Positions 14,349 to 22,155 of a DNA stretch of 24,963 nt are shown one piece after another; the stretch's first letter is position 1, and each line of letters starts with the position of its first letter. Made by a program: the position numbers and the translations under genes. The notes below the pieces were generated by a model. The model saw only the letters and a program-made list of their open reading frames with translations. It was not told the DNA's origin and did no database searches. This DNA is from Emticicia sp031378715. GTDB taxonomy: Bacteria > Bacteroidota > Bacteroidia > Cytophagales > Spirosomataceae. Location of the stretch: NCBI GenBank assembly GCA_031378715.1, contig JANNEN010000377.1, positions 1 through 24,963 of the forward strand. Reading direction: 5' to 3'.

Positions 14349-15485
14349 ATGATACAACGAAGGCTTGAACATAACTTAGAAAAAAGAGCCGATTTCAAAA
14401 AAGCCTTGCTTATTTTTGGGCCACGGCAAGTTGGTAAAACCACGCTGGCAAAGGCTTTTGCCAAAAATCTAAAACAAGATTTTGAATACTTCAACGGCGA
14501 TAGCATCATCACGAGGTCGCTGTGGGCAGAGAATAGTATTGAGGCTTTAAAGCAAAGTTTTGGCAATAAAAAGGTAATAATATTAGACGAAGCTCAAATG
14601 ATTGAAAACATTGGGCTAATCTGTAAACAATTAATTGATGCCGAAATGGGCATACAGTTTATCATTACGGGCTCGTCGTCGCTCACGATTGCCAACAAAA
14701 CCCAAGAGCCACTAACGGGCAGAAAATGGGAGTACTCCTTGTATGCCATTAGCTGCGGGGAAATAATCGACCAGCAAGGAGTGCCAGCATTACTCAATTT
14801 ATTACCGCAATATTTGATTTATGGAATGTACCCCGAAGTGGTTACGAACATACTTGATGCTAAGGAAATACTCACAAATATTACCAGTAGCTACCTATAC
14901 AAAGATGTATTGGCACTTACAGGGCTACAAAAGCCACAATTATTAGAGAAGATTTTGAAAGCTCTGGCGTGGCAAGTAGGTAGTGAAGTATCGCTCAATG
15001 AGTTGGCTAATTTGGTTTCAGCCGATGTAAAAACCGTTGATAATTACATTTATCTCTTGGAGCAGGTTTTTGTTGTTTATCGCTTAGGAACTTTGAGCAG
15101 GAACGAACGGAACGAAATAAGCACTAAGAAAAAGATATATTTTTATGATAACGGCATAAGAAATGCCATTATTGGTAACTTTACATCGGTCGAACTACGC
15201 AATGATATTGGTGCATTGTGGGAAAATTTTTTAATGATTGAACGAAAAAAACTACTCTCTTACAACGGTTTCTATGGTCAAACTTACTTTTGGAGAAATA
15301 AACAACAAGCCGAGATCGACTACATAGAAGTAATAGATGGGAAAGTTTATGCCTTTGAATTCAAATGGAACTCGTCGGCAAAGGCAAAGTTTCCGCAAGT
15401 ATTTTTGGATACTTATCAGCCTTCCGCAACTAAAGTGATTCACCAAGAAAACTTTTGGCAATGGCTCAGTGAATATCCCTACTAA
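14349..15485 (+). CDS. AAA-family ATPase with DUF4143 domain
   Basis: A 378-residue protein with an N-terminal P-loop ATPase (AAA_14 type) and a C-terminal DUF4143 domain. Walker A is GPRQVGKT (24-31), Walker B VIILDE (76-81), and a sensor-1-like IITGSSS lies near 110. A winged-helix-like middle (about 200-255) leads to a nuclease-like end, where AEIDYIE and FEFKWN give the spaced D and ExK of a PD-(D/E)xK fold. Such genes are scattered, often strain-specific, and frequent in Bacteroidota and archaea; their cellular role is unknown. The stop is 12 bases before the YhhN gene start, so the two may share a transcript. The upstream direct repeats suggest its own control. Confidence 0.88.
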   Translation: MIQRRLEHNLEKRADFKKALLIFGPRQVGKTTLAKAFAKNLKQDFEYFNGDSIITRSLWAENSIEALKQSFGNKKVIILDEAQMIENIGLICKQLIDAEMGIQFIITGSSSLTIANKTQEPLTGRKWEYSLYAISCGEIIDQQGVPALLNLLPQYLIYGMYPEVVTNILDAKEILTNITSSYLYKDVLALTGLQKPQLLEKILKALAWQVGSEVSLNELANLVSADVKTVDNYIYLLEQVFVVYRLGTLSRNERNEISTKKKIYFYDNGIRNAIIGNFTSVELRNDIGALWENFLMIERKKLLSYNGFYGQTYFWRNKQQAEIDYIEVIDGKVYAFEFKWNSSAKAKFPQVFLDTYQPSATKVIHQENFWQWLSEYPY

Positions 15486-15497
15486 AAAACAATTAGC

Positions 15498-16148
15498 ATG
15501 ACTCGCAACGAAACCATCTTCTATTTCTCATTAGGCACGGTCAATATTTTGGCGGGTATCATCGGCAATGAATGGTTGGGCTACCTCACCAAACCTTTGC
15601 TCATGCTTACGCTGGGCTTTTTTTACTACCAAAAAACCAAAGCGAAGCTCATTCTGCAAGATAAACTCATGCTCGTAGCCTTGCTTTTTTCGTGCTTGGG
15701 CGATAGTTTTTTGATGTTTCAAAGGCAAAATTCGCAGTTTTTTCTGTTGGGTTTGGGGGCGTTTTTGGTGGCACAACTCACTTATTATTACGTTTTTAGC
15801 CAAGAAGGACAAACTCAATATTTGAAAAGGCTACCTTTCACACTCTACGCAATGCTGTTCGTGGGTTTACTTTGGAATAAAATACCACCTGACTTTTTAA
15901 TGCCGATTATAGTTTATGCTTTTGCCATAATGTTTATGGGAATTGGAGCGGTTCAGCGACAAACCAATCCAAAAAGCTACCGTTTGGTGCTGATAGGAGC
16001 AATTTTATTTATAATTTCAGATTCGTTCATTGCCGTTAATAAATTTGCGTACAACATTCCGCAATCGAGCGTTTGGATAATGGCAACCTACATTGCGGCT
16101 CAATACCTGATTGTGGCGGGTATGCTTGCGGGGAGAAAAAATTTATAA
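15498..16148 (+). CDS. YhhN/TMEM86-family membrane protein (lysoplasmalogenase-like)
   Basis: A 216-residue integral membrane protein with about eight helices. Conserved family positions are visible as LLFSCLGDSFLMF in the middle of the first half and LFIISDSFIAVNKF in the second; the paired small-x-Asp motifs in membrane helices are thought to form the active site. The animal relative TMEM86 cleaves the vinyl-ether bond of lysoplasmalogens. Most aerobic Bacteroidota are not known to make plasmalogens, so the bacterial substrate is uncertain. It starts 12 bases after the DUF4143 gene and ends at a hairpin shared with the convergent HExxH gene. Co-transcription with the ATPase is likely but does not imply a shared function. 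Confidence 0.85.
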   Translation: MTRNETIFYFSLGTVNILAGIIGNEWLGYLTKPLLMLTLGFFYYQKTKAKLILQDKLMLVALLFSCLGDSFLMFQRQNSQFFLLGLGAFLVAQLTYYYVFSQEGQTQYLKRLPFTLYAMLFVGLLWNKIPPDFLMPIIVYAFAIMFMGIGAVQRQTNPKSYRLVLIGAILFIISDSFIAVNKFAYNIPQSSVWIMATYIAAQYLIVAGMLAGRKNL

Positions 16149-16175
16149 AATGGGCGTAACTCCTACGCCCGTTTT
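16148..16175. terminator. Bidirectional terminator between convergent genes
   Basis: GGGCGTA (16152-16158) and TACGCCC (16164-16170) form a perfect 7-bp stem with a 5-base loop. An A run on the left and a GTTTT on the right let it act in both directions, directly after both stop codons. Confidence 0.7.
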
Positions 16176-16492
16176 CAATCATTATATTTCAGAAAACTCC
16201 AAAACCCTCTTTTCTTCAAATACTCAAAATCTTCTTCGTTATCGTAAGCTTCTCGCTCAAAACTTATTTGACGGTAAGCGTGCCAACCGTGCCGACATTT
16301 TATATAATGATAGAGCCATTCGCCCAAGTACCAGATATAAAAAGGCAAAATCAATAATTCAAGCTGCTGCCGAATATGAATCCGCTCGTGATTGAGCAAA
16401 ATCTTATTGGGCTTTTTTGACCGAACGATTATAAAAGGAAACAGCGTAATTCCTTGTATCTTTTTTAACGGAATGCCTTTTATTAGTATCAT
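16175..16492 (-). CDS. Small HExxH putative metalloprotease-like protein
   Basis: A 105-residue protein with a complete HERIH zinc motif (H35, E36, H39) in NHERIHIRQQLELL. A hydrophobic stretch (46-57) follows, then an acidic FEREAY (78-83) whose E81 could be the third zinc ligand, the arrangement of M48/M56-type gluzincins. It is far shorter than those families and seems to keep only the catalytic core. I know of similar short uncharacterised proteins in Bacteroidota but no function. The ATG at 16492 is clear. It has no signal peptide; the hydrophobic segment may associate with the membrane. It is downstream of the PafA gene on the same strand, about 100 bases away, with a hairpin between them. 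Confidence 0.7.
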   Translation of the reverse strand: MILIKGIPLKKIQGITLFPFIIVRSKKPNKILLNHERIHIRQQLELLILPFYIWYLGEWLYHYIKCRHGWHAYRQISFEREAYDNEEDFEYLKKRGFWSFLKYND

Positions 16493-16533
16493 TTTTAGGG
16501 GGTAGGATTTAGAGTATGTTTTGGGAGGTATGC

Positions 16534-16580
16534 GTTAGAAATTACGAGTTAGGGAATTAAACTAACACCTAATTTCTAAC
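16534..16580. repeat. Nested hairpin between the PafA gene and the HExxH gene
   Basis: GTTAGAAATT (16534-16543) pairs exactly with AATTTCTAAC (16571-16580). Inside, GTTAG (16548-16552) pairs with CTAAC (16562-16566). The structure lies 10 bases past the PafA stop on the minus strand and has no T run, so it is more likely a stabilising 3' structure or a dispersed intergenic palindrome than a classical terminator. Confidence 0.5.
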
Positions 16581-16589
16581 ACCTATCTA

Positions 16590-18224
16590 TCATTTCTTCA
16601 CAAAAACATCTTTAATTGGCGTACCGATGCAGCCATTTGGTTCTAAAATATTGAGCAGAGCAGCGAGCGTTGCCGCAATATCCGAGATATAGGTTTGCTC
16701 CACGGTTTCGCCCTGCGGGATTTTCCAACCGTACCACAGCAACGGCACGTGGCGGTCGTATTGCCACATTGTGCCGTGGGTTGTGCCTTTTTTGTTGCCA
16801 TTAAACCAAGCGGGTTCGAGTATCAGCATAATATCCCCGCTACGTTTGGGGTTATAAATATTTTCGATAAGCGGCCTGTAATAAGGCGGAATCGTGGCGG
16901 AATTCATATCGTGCAAATTAATAACTTGATACACCGCCGACCCCATCGTAAGGGTTTTTTCTTTTACAAGTTCATAAATTTGGCTCATACTCACATTTTT
17001 CTTGGCCATCAACTCACGGTCGAGGTATATCTGATAATTATCATTGGCTTTTATCCATTTCCCTTCGCCAAATTTTTCTACCATTTGTCCATTCAAATAA
17101 TTGATTTCTTTGCCACCCTCGGCCGCTCCCGCAGGTATTTTATGTTTCTTCAAAAACCCAGGAATATCCGCCACACCGTGATCGGCCGTCAGGAATACCA
17201 AATAATTATCTTTTCCCAACGTAGCATCTAATTGCGACAGAATTTCGGCAATATCACGGTCAAGACGCAAATACGTGTCTTCAATTTCTATCGAATGGCT
17301 ACCCGTTGCGTGGCCCACATAATCGGGTGACGAGAAACTCACGCACAAAAAGTCCGTTTCTTTTCCTTGCCCCATTGCTTCGTTTTTGAGGGTTGCCAAA
17401 GTAATATCCTTCGTAATAGTATTGCCGTAAGGCGAAGTCAGCAATGCCCCATAATTAGTGATTTTGTGCGGAAAAACTGAAAGTTTCTCGCCCGCTAATA
17501 CATTTTCATACACTTGATCATCTGCTTCACTTTCGGTATATTGCTCAATCGGAAGTAGCGTTTCCCACGGTTGAGCCATGAGTTTCTCGGGTGTTTTTTG
17601 GGCGTTAAAATCTTGTAGCCACTTCGGAAGCTCTTTCATGTAGTAGGTACTCGTAATCCAGTTGCCCGATTTGGCATCAAACCAATAAGCGGCATCAGCG
17701 GAGTGTCCAGCGGGCAAAATACCTCCCCTATCCTTGACGGCAATACCGATTACCTTCGAGCGAAACTCGGTAGCCAATTTCAGTTGGTCAGTGATACTCG
17801 TGGTGTGCATATTGACGGGCGAGCGCTTACCCTCCGCCCCCGACTCACCCGCACCAACACCCCGAGCGGTGGTATCTTCGGCCACATAAACCGACCGATT
17901 CAGGAATCTATCAAACCATTCGTTACCCACGATTCCGTTCACGGCGGGAGCAGCACCCGTATAAACTGCCGCATGACCAGGCCCCGTAACGGTGCTTGCG
18001 TAGTGATAATGGTTGTTTTTGCAGTTGAACCCTTCGTTCATTAATCGTTTAAAACCGCCCTCGCTGTACTTATCAGAGTAGCGATAAAGGTAATCATACC
18101 GCATTTGATCAACCATGATGCCCAGTACTAATTTAGGTTTTTGGGCATAAACTTTGGGTTTAGATTTCTTTTGAGCCGCCACCGATAGGCTTGTCAATAG
18201 CATAAAAATAAGGCGTTTCGTCAT
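16590..18224 (-). CDS. pafA: PafA-type secreted alkaline phosphatase
   Basis: A 544-residue phosphate monoesterase close in length to Elizabethkingia PafA. A short signal peptide (MTKRLIFMLLTSLSVAAQ) sends it to the periplasm. The alkaline-phosphatase superfamily metal and catalytic residues can be lined up: D39 in VDQMRYDYLYRY, nucleophile T80 in STVTGPGHA, Asn in GNEWF, the phosphate-binding Lys and Arg in VKDRGGILPAGH, then SSPDYVGH, TADHG and TTHGTMW. The VKDRG pair distinguishes PafA from diesterase relatives, so broad phosphomonoesterase activity is expected. A TTG-initiated form from 18272 would start at the predicted transcription start, so the ATG at 18224 is chosen. No pho-box or phosphate genes are seen nearby. 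Confidence 0.92.
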   Translation of the reverse strand: MTKRLIFMLLTSLSVAAQKKSKPKVYAQKPKLVLGIMVDQMRYDYLYRYSDKYSEGGFKRLMNEGFNCKNNHYHYASTVTGPGHAAVYTGAAPAVNGIVGNEWFDRFLNRSVYVAEDTTARGVGAGESGAEGKRSPVNMHTTSITDQLKLATEFRSKVIGIAVKDRGGILPAGHSADAAYWFDAKSGNWITSTYYMKELPKWLQDFNAQKTPEKLMAQPWETLLPIEQYTESEADDQVYENVLAGEKLSVFPHKITNYGALLTSPYGNTITKDITLATLKNEAMGQGKETDFLCVSFSSPDYVGHATGSHSIEIEDTYLRLDRDIAEILSQLDATLGKDNYLVFLTADHGVADIPGFLKKHKIPAGAAEGGKEINYLNGQMVEKFGEGKWIKANDNYQIYLDRELMAKKNVSMSQIYELVKEKTLTMGSAVYQVINLHDMNSATIPPYYRPLIENIYNPKRSGDIMLILEPAWFNGNKKGTTHGTMWQYDRHVPLLWYGWKIPQGETVEQTYISDIAATLAALLNILEPNGCIGTPIKDVFVKK

Positions 18225-18276
18225 TGTTTTTGTAGATGAAGCGATAGATGTATAGTTTGGATTTATAAACAACTCC

Positions 18277-18284
18277 CAAAATTA
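18277..18284 (-). promoter_or_regulatory. -7 promoter element of the PafA gene
   Basis: CAAAATTA on the plus strand reads TAATTTTG on the minus strand, an exact TAnnTTTG. It predicts a start near 18271 and a leader of about 46 bases before the ATG at 18224, which helps rule out the upstream TTG at 18272. Confidence 0.5.
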
Positions 18285-18375
18285 GGTATCTTATCTCAGA
18301 AACACCGTTTTCTAAATTAAATATTTGTAAAAAAACATATCCGCAACTTAAAACTGTTTGAATCAAACCCGCATT

Positions 18376-18406
18376 TTTGATTTACAACCTTTCCTTTGTA
18401 CCTTTG
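18376..18406 (+). promoter_or_regulatory. Promoter of the DHH phosphoesterase gene
   Basis: TTTG (18376-18379), a 19-base spacer and TACCTTTG (18399-18406) form a full Bacteroidota promoter with ideal spacing. The -7 element ends only 7 bases before the ATG at 18414, so transcription should begin at or within a few bases of the start codon. Confidence 0.65.
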
Positions 18407-18413
18407 TAAGGCT

Positions 18414-19451
18414 ATGCAAGAATTTTTTACGGAGTCAAATCAAAAATTACAGTTATTTAATGATTTTCTGAGCGTACCCAGAAAAATCGTTATCACAACC
18501 CACCAAAATCCCGATGCCGATGCCCTTGGCTCATCGTTGGGATTAGCGGCGTATTTGAAGAAAAAGGGTCACTTTCCTACGGTAATCACGCCAACCGATT
18601 ATCCTGATTTCTTGAAATGGATGCCCAACGAACCCGACGTTATCAACTTTGAGGGCGACCGCCAAGATTTGGCAAAAAAGCTCATTGCGAAGGCCGAAAT
18701 GATTTTTTGCTTAGACTTTTCGGCTCTCAACCGCATCAAAGGTATGGAGGAATACGTGAAGCAATCAGCCGCTCAGAAAGTACTGATTGACCACCACCAA
18801 CAGCCCGAAAACTTTGCTAATTTTGTGTTTTGGAATGAAAAAGCGGCCGCTACCTGCGAACTGATTTATCAACTCATTGAAAAACTGGGGGACGTTGAGC
18901 TGATTGATACTTCGCTGGCCGAATGTCTGTACGCAGGTTTAGTGACCGATACAGGCTCATTCAGATTTGATAGCACCACCGAAGAAATCCACCGAATTGC
19001 GGGCGAATTGATTACGAAGGGCGTTCGTCCGAATGATATTCACCGAAAAATTTTTGACAGTAACTCCTTCGAGCGAATGAAATTTTTGGGCTTTGCTTTG
19101 GGCGAAAAACTCACGCATCTGCCCGAGTTTAATGTGGCCTACATGGCTATCTCGAAAGAAGAACTGGGGCGTTTTAGCTCAAAAAACGGTGACACCGAAG
19201 GAATCGTAAACTACGGACTTGCCATAAAAGGCGTAGTGATGGCCGCAATTTTTACCGAACGAGACGACATGATAAGAATTTCGTTTCGGTCGGTGGATAC
19301 GTTTTCGGTAAGTGAGTTTTCGAGAAATCATTTTAACGGTGGCGGGCATAAAAACGCCGCAGGTGGACGTTCGCACGCATCATTGAGCCAAACCGTTGAG
19401 AAATTTTTAGGACTTTTACCACAATATCAATCGGCATTACTGAGCAAGTAA
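18414..19451 (+). CDS. DHH/DHHA1 phosphoesterase (NrnA-like)
   Basis: A 345-residue DHH-family phosphoesterase of the NrnA type, expected to degrade short oligoribonucleotides and possibly 3'-phosphoadenosine 5'-phosphate. The DHH domain has motif I THQNPDADALGS, motif II FCLDFSA, motif III LIDHHQQP and a later VTDTGSF. The DHHA1 domain near the C-terminus carries the substrate-binding GGGHKNAAGG. Mn2+ would be bound by the Asp and His of these motifs. The ATG at 18414 is preferred over a TTG at 18396, which lies within the promoter. Two FKBP lipoprotein genes follow on the same strand; I recall DHH genes next to the gliding gene gldI in flavobacteria, so the neighbourhood appears conserved. 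Confidence 0.92.
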   Translation: MQEFFTESNQKLQLFNDFLSVPRKIVITTHQNPDADALGSSLGLAAYLKKKGHFPTVITPTDYPDFLKWMPNEPDVINFEGDRQDLAKKLIAKAEMIFCLDFSALNRIKGMEEYVKQSAAQKVLIDHHQQPENFANFVFWNEKAAATCELIYQLIEKLGDVELIDTSLAECLYAGLVTDTGSFRFDSTTEEIHRIAGELITKGVRPNDIHRKIFDSNSFERMKFLGFALGEKLTHLPEFNVAYMAISKEELGRFSSKNGDTEGIVNYGLAIKGVVMAAIFTERDDMIRISFRSVDTFSVSEFSRNHFNGGGHKNAAGGRSHASLSQTVEKFLGLLPQYQSALLSK

Positions 19452-19546
19452 TATTTACCTATTTCATTGATTACCAACACTTTAATCACAAAAGACGAAT
19501 TCAAATTGACATTTTTTCAAACTTTCAAATTTATTTATTTATTTCG

Positions 19547-20395
19547 ATGACAAAATTTTTAAAAACTACCCTAAGTCTTGCACTCGTATCGAGTTTACTT
19601 TTTTCTTGCAATCAATTTAAAGTTACGCAAGATCCCGATGGCTCAAAGTACCAAATCCACTCAGAAGGAAAAGGTAAAAAAATCAAAATTGGTGATATTC
19701 TGACTTTCGATTTAGTAATCAAAGCCGCCAATGATTCAACTTTTGAGAATACCTACAAACGTGGTCAGCCAATCACGATGGTTTCTCAAAAAGGCTCTTA
19801 CAAAGGCTCATTTGAAAACGCACTTACCCACCTAACCGAAGGCGATAGTGCTACCGTGATGGTCAATGCCGACTCACTTTTCTCTCGTATCCAGCAGCCA
19901 TTACCAGCGGGTATCACGAAGGGTTCGGAGATAAAATTTATCGTCAAGATCAAATCGACTCAGACCAAGGAAGAGTTTCAGAAAGTACAAGACGGCAAAA
20001 AGAATAACGAAGCCAAGCTAATGGAAGATTTCGCCAAGAAAAGCTTCCCAACTGCTACAAAAACACAATCTGGCATCTATTACGTCGTTGTAAAGCAGGG
20101 AACGGGCGAGGTTGTAAAAAATGGACAAACGGTTACCGTTGATTACACAGGAAAATTGATGAGCGGAAAAGTATTTGACAGTTCAGTAGGCAAGCCAGGG
20201 CCGAAATTTCAAGTGACGGTTGGGCAAAAGGCCGTAATTCCAGGTTGGGAAGAAGCCCTAACGATGATGAAAAAGGGTGAAAAAGCAATCTTTTTTATCC
20301 CATCAATTTTGGCCTATGGCGAGCAAGGAGCGGGTGGCGTAATTGAGCCGTTTAGCTCGTTGATATTCGAGATGGAGCTAATTGATGTAAAGTAG
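19547..20395 (+). CDS. FKBP-type peptidyl-prolyl isomerase lipoprotein 1
   Basis: A 282-residue lipoprotein with lipobox LFSC (C21). It holds two FKBP-like domains. The N-terminal one (about 35-137) lacks the usual active-site aromatics. The C-terminal one (about 175-282) keeps them: Tyr in VDYTG, Phe-Asp in VFDSS, Trp in PGWEEAL, Tyr in LAYGEQG. It should isomerise Xaa-Pro bonds in exported proteins, with the first domain serving as a chaperone or dimerisation part. It is preceded by the DHH gene (95 bp) and followed by a second FKBP gene. A relationship to GldI, the FKBP lipoprotein of gliding motility, is possible from family and neighbourhood, but no other gld gene is present. Confidence 0.9.
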   Translation: MTKFLKTTLSLALVSSLLFSCNQFKVTQDPDGSKYQIHSEGKGKKIKIGDILTFDLVIKAANDSTFENTYKRGQPITMVSQKGSYKGSFENALTHLTEGDSATVMVNADSLFSRIQQPLPAGITKGSEIKFIVKIKSTQTKEEFQKVQDGKKNNEAKLMEDFAKKSFPTATKTQSGIYYVVVKQGTGEVVKNGQTVTVDYTGKLMSGKVFDSSVGKPGPKFQVTVGQKAVIPGWEEALTMMKKGEKAIFFIPSILAYGEQGAGGVIEPFSSLIFEMELIDVK

Positions 20396-20428
20396 TCAAT
20401 GGTTTATAGTCGATAGACCATAGCAATC
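20394..20428. repeat. Degenerate heptad intergenic repeat, copy 2
   Basis: Five successive 7-base units can be read: AGTCAAT, GGTTTAT, AGTCGAT, AGACCAT and AGCAATC, immediately after the FKBP 1 gene and overlapping its stop by two bases. Same class as 3621-3690 and 22122-22155. Confidence 0.5.
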
Positions 20429-20521
20429 AAAATCATTGATTATCAAGTAAGTATCGGAGCTGGAATTGCTCTTTTCCGATGGCATTAATTGCATACTTTT
20501 AAGTTTTTGAATGATATTTTT

Positions 20522-21379
20522 ATGAAGAAAAATGCTCTTTTATTGATTTTGCTGAGTGCAATTATTGGTAGTTCGTGCAGTAAATTTTTGGAAAGTGACG
20601 TAGAAACCGTTAATAAAAAGAACGCCCAAGAGATAGCCGATTATATCAGCCAAAGAAACTTGCAGGTAACAACTTCGCCCAGTGGTTTGAAATATATAAT
20701 CAGCAAAACGACCACGGGTAAAAATGCCAAAATTGGTGATGAGGTAACCTTTCATTTTACCATATCACTGCTCAATGGTGGTAAGGTTGATAGTTCATCA
20801 AGATTGAAAAATGAGCCAGCAAAAATCGTTTTTCTACCTAATGTAGTCATTTTCGGCCTTGAAGAAGCAATTTCATTGTTGAAAGAAGGTGAAAGAGGAA
20901 ATTTCATTTTACCATCAACGCTGGCTTTTGGGCCGCAAGGAAGTGGAATTATTCCTGCTAATGCCAATTTAAGGATAGATTTGGAGATGATAAAAATACG
21001 CAACGAAGATCAAATCATTGATGATTATGTAAAAGCAATCAAGCTACCCATCACCGAAACGACTACTTCGGGCTTGCGTTTTTTGCGAACGCTCGCTACC
21101 AGTGGTGCCGAACTAAAAGCAGGAACATTAGCCACGGTAAAATACACGGGCTTCTTAACTGCCAACGGTGTGCAGTTTGACACGGGGCAGTTTGATGTCA
21201 CCCTCGGAACAAATGCCGTAGTAAAAGGCTTTGAAGAAGGACTACTGAAAATGAAAGTTGGCGAAAAAGCAACTTTGGTATTTCCTTCAAAATTAGGCTA
21301 TGGCCCCGAGGGAAGGAGTCCGAAGATTCCGCCTTATGCTTCATTGATATTCAATGTCGAAATCGTTAGTGCTAAATAA
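20522..21379 (+). CDS. FKBP-type peptidyl-prolyl isomerase lipoprotein 2
   Basis: A 285-residue lipoprotein with lipobox IIGSSC (C19). Two FKBP domains follow a short helical stretch. In the first (about 55-165) the active-site aromatics are replaced: Val in KVDSS, Leu in FGLEEAI, Phe in LAFGPQG. In the second (about 185-285) they are mostly kept: Tyr in VKYTG, Phe-Asp in VQFDTG, Phe for Trp in KGFEEGL, Tyr in LGYGPEG. It shares the two-domain plan, with one degenerate and one intact domain, with its upstream neighbour, so the two probably arose by duplication. The ATG at 20522 begins the signal peptide; a TTG at 20489 gives an unsuitable N-terminus. A 14-bp stem terminator follows. Confidence 0.9.
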   Translation: MKKNALLLILLSAIIGSSCSKFLESDVETVNKKNAQEIADYISQRNLQVTTSPSGLKYIISKTTTGKNAKIGDEVTFHFTISLLNGGKVDSSSRLKNEPAKIVFLPNVVIFGLEEAISLLKEGERGNFILPSTLAFGPQGSGIIPANANLRIDLEMIKIRNEDQIIDDYVKAIKLPITETTTSGLRFLRTLATSGAELKAGTLATVKYTGFLTANGVQFDTGQFDVTLGTNAVVKGFEEGLLKMKVGEKATLVFPSKLGYGPEGRSPKIPPYASLIFNVEIVSAK

Positions 21380-21400
21380 TTTTAGCAAAAAACTCTTTTT

Positions 21401-21441
21401 AATGCCAAAACCTCTGAACTTTTCGGAGGTTTTGGCATTTT
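21401..21441 (+). terminator. Terminator of the FKBP 2 gene
   Basis: AATGCCAAAACCTC (21401-21414) and GAGGTTTTGGCATT (21426-21439) pair perfectly over 14 bp around an 11-base loop, followed by a short T run. It lies 21 bases after the FKBP 2 stop. Confidence 0.8.
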
Positions 21442-21473
21442 AAAAAAATACTTCATCATAAAATTTATCAGCA

Positions 21474-22028
21474 ATGCCCAAATTACCTAAGATCCTCGAA
21501 CAAGCAATACTAACCCTTCCAAGCAAAGAAAAAGACAAGCTATTGCTCAAACTCATTGCCAAAAGTGAATTATTGATACAACAGTTGCACTTTCAACTGC
21601 TCGAAGATGAATCAGATTTGAAGCAAAAAAGGGAGGATTTGAAGGCTGCAATTGATCGGGTATCGAAAATGTACCACGACACCCCAGGCTGGATGATGAT
21701 GGATATGCGAGATTTGAATGGCCGCATTACTAACCACGTAAAGGTGACAAAGGACAAATACGGCGAGGTCGAACTAACGCTTTGTTTGCTCAATGCGTTT
21801 TTTGATAATCAATTACCTCATTTAGAAACTTATTCTGGCAAAACCGATACTGTATCGCTTTATATCGCCAAACGGACGGAGATTTTATTGAATAAATTAC
21901 CCAAACTTCACGAAGATTATTACGTTGAATTTGAGCGGGGTGTCAATGCCTTATTGGCGAGAGTGCATAAATACTGCCCATCGTACTACGCCCGACAAAT
22001 GAAATTACCAACCGAGTGGTCGTACTAA
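21474..22028 (+). CDS. Hypothetical helical protein
   Basis: A 184-residue protein I do not recognise. It has no signal peptide or membrane helix. The N-terminus begins KLPKILEQAILTLPSKEKDK and continues as long charged helices to about residue 65. A segment with repeated methionines and aromatics follows (PGWMMMDMRDLNGR, about 74-87), and the C-terminal half is again helical with conserved-looking aromatics (DYYVEFERG, HKYCPSYYARQ). Base composition matches the neighbours. It sits 34 bases after the FKBP 2 terminator with no clear promoter of its own, and ends at a bidirectional terminator, convergent with the thioredoxin gene. A cytoplasmic location is likely; no function is proposed. Confidence 0.8.
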   Translation: MPKLPKILEQAILTLPSKEKDKLLLKLIAKSELLIQQLHFQLLEDESDLKQKREDLKAAIDRVSKMYHDTPGWMMMDMRDLNGRITNHVKVTKDKYGEVELTLCLLNAFFDNQLPHLETYSGKTDTVSLYIAKRTEILLNKLPKLHEDYYVEFERGVNALLARVHKYCPSYYARQMKLPTEWSY

Positions 22029-22054
22029 AAAAAGCTACCTTATGGGTAGCTTTT
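22027..22054. terminator. Bidirectional terminator after the hypothetical gene
   Basis: AAAAGCTACC (22030-22039) pairs perfectly with GGTAGCTTTT (22045-22054) around a 5-base loop. The A run overlaps the stop codon of the hypothetical gene. Confidence 0.8.
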
Positions 22055-22121
22055 CAATGTTTTTCCAACAGTTAGACTGACAAATTTATAATTCATAAAA
22101 TACTGATAATCAGCTATCTAT

Positions 22122-22155
22122 TTTGTTATTGACTGTCGTCTAAGCTATCGACTAC
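22122..22155. repeat. Degenerate heptad intergenic repeat, copy 3
   Basis: Loose 7-base units (TTGACTG, TCGTCTA, AGCTATC, GACTACT) fill the space just past the stop of the minus-strand thioredoxin gene. Its units resemble the reverse complement of those at 20394-20428. It is the weakest of the three copies. Confidence 0.35.

Noticed and set aside
16111..16395. Plus-strand frame running past the YhhN gene
   Set aside because: It crosses the terminator hairpin and is antisense to the HExxH gene.
18160..18366. Minus-strand frame of 68 codons at the start of the PafA gene
   Set aside because: Overlaps the signal-peptide region of PafA in another frame and spans its promoter.
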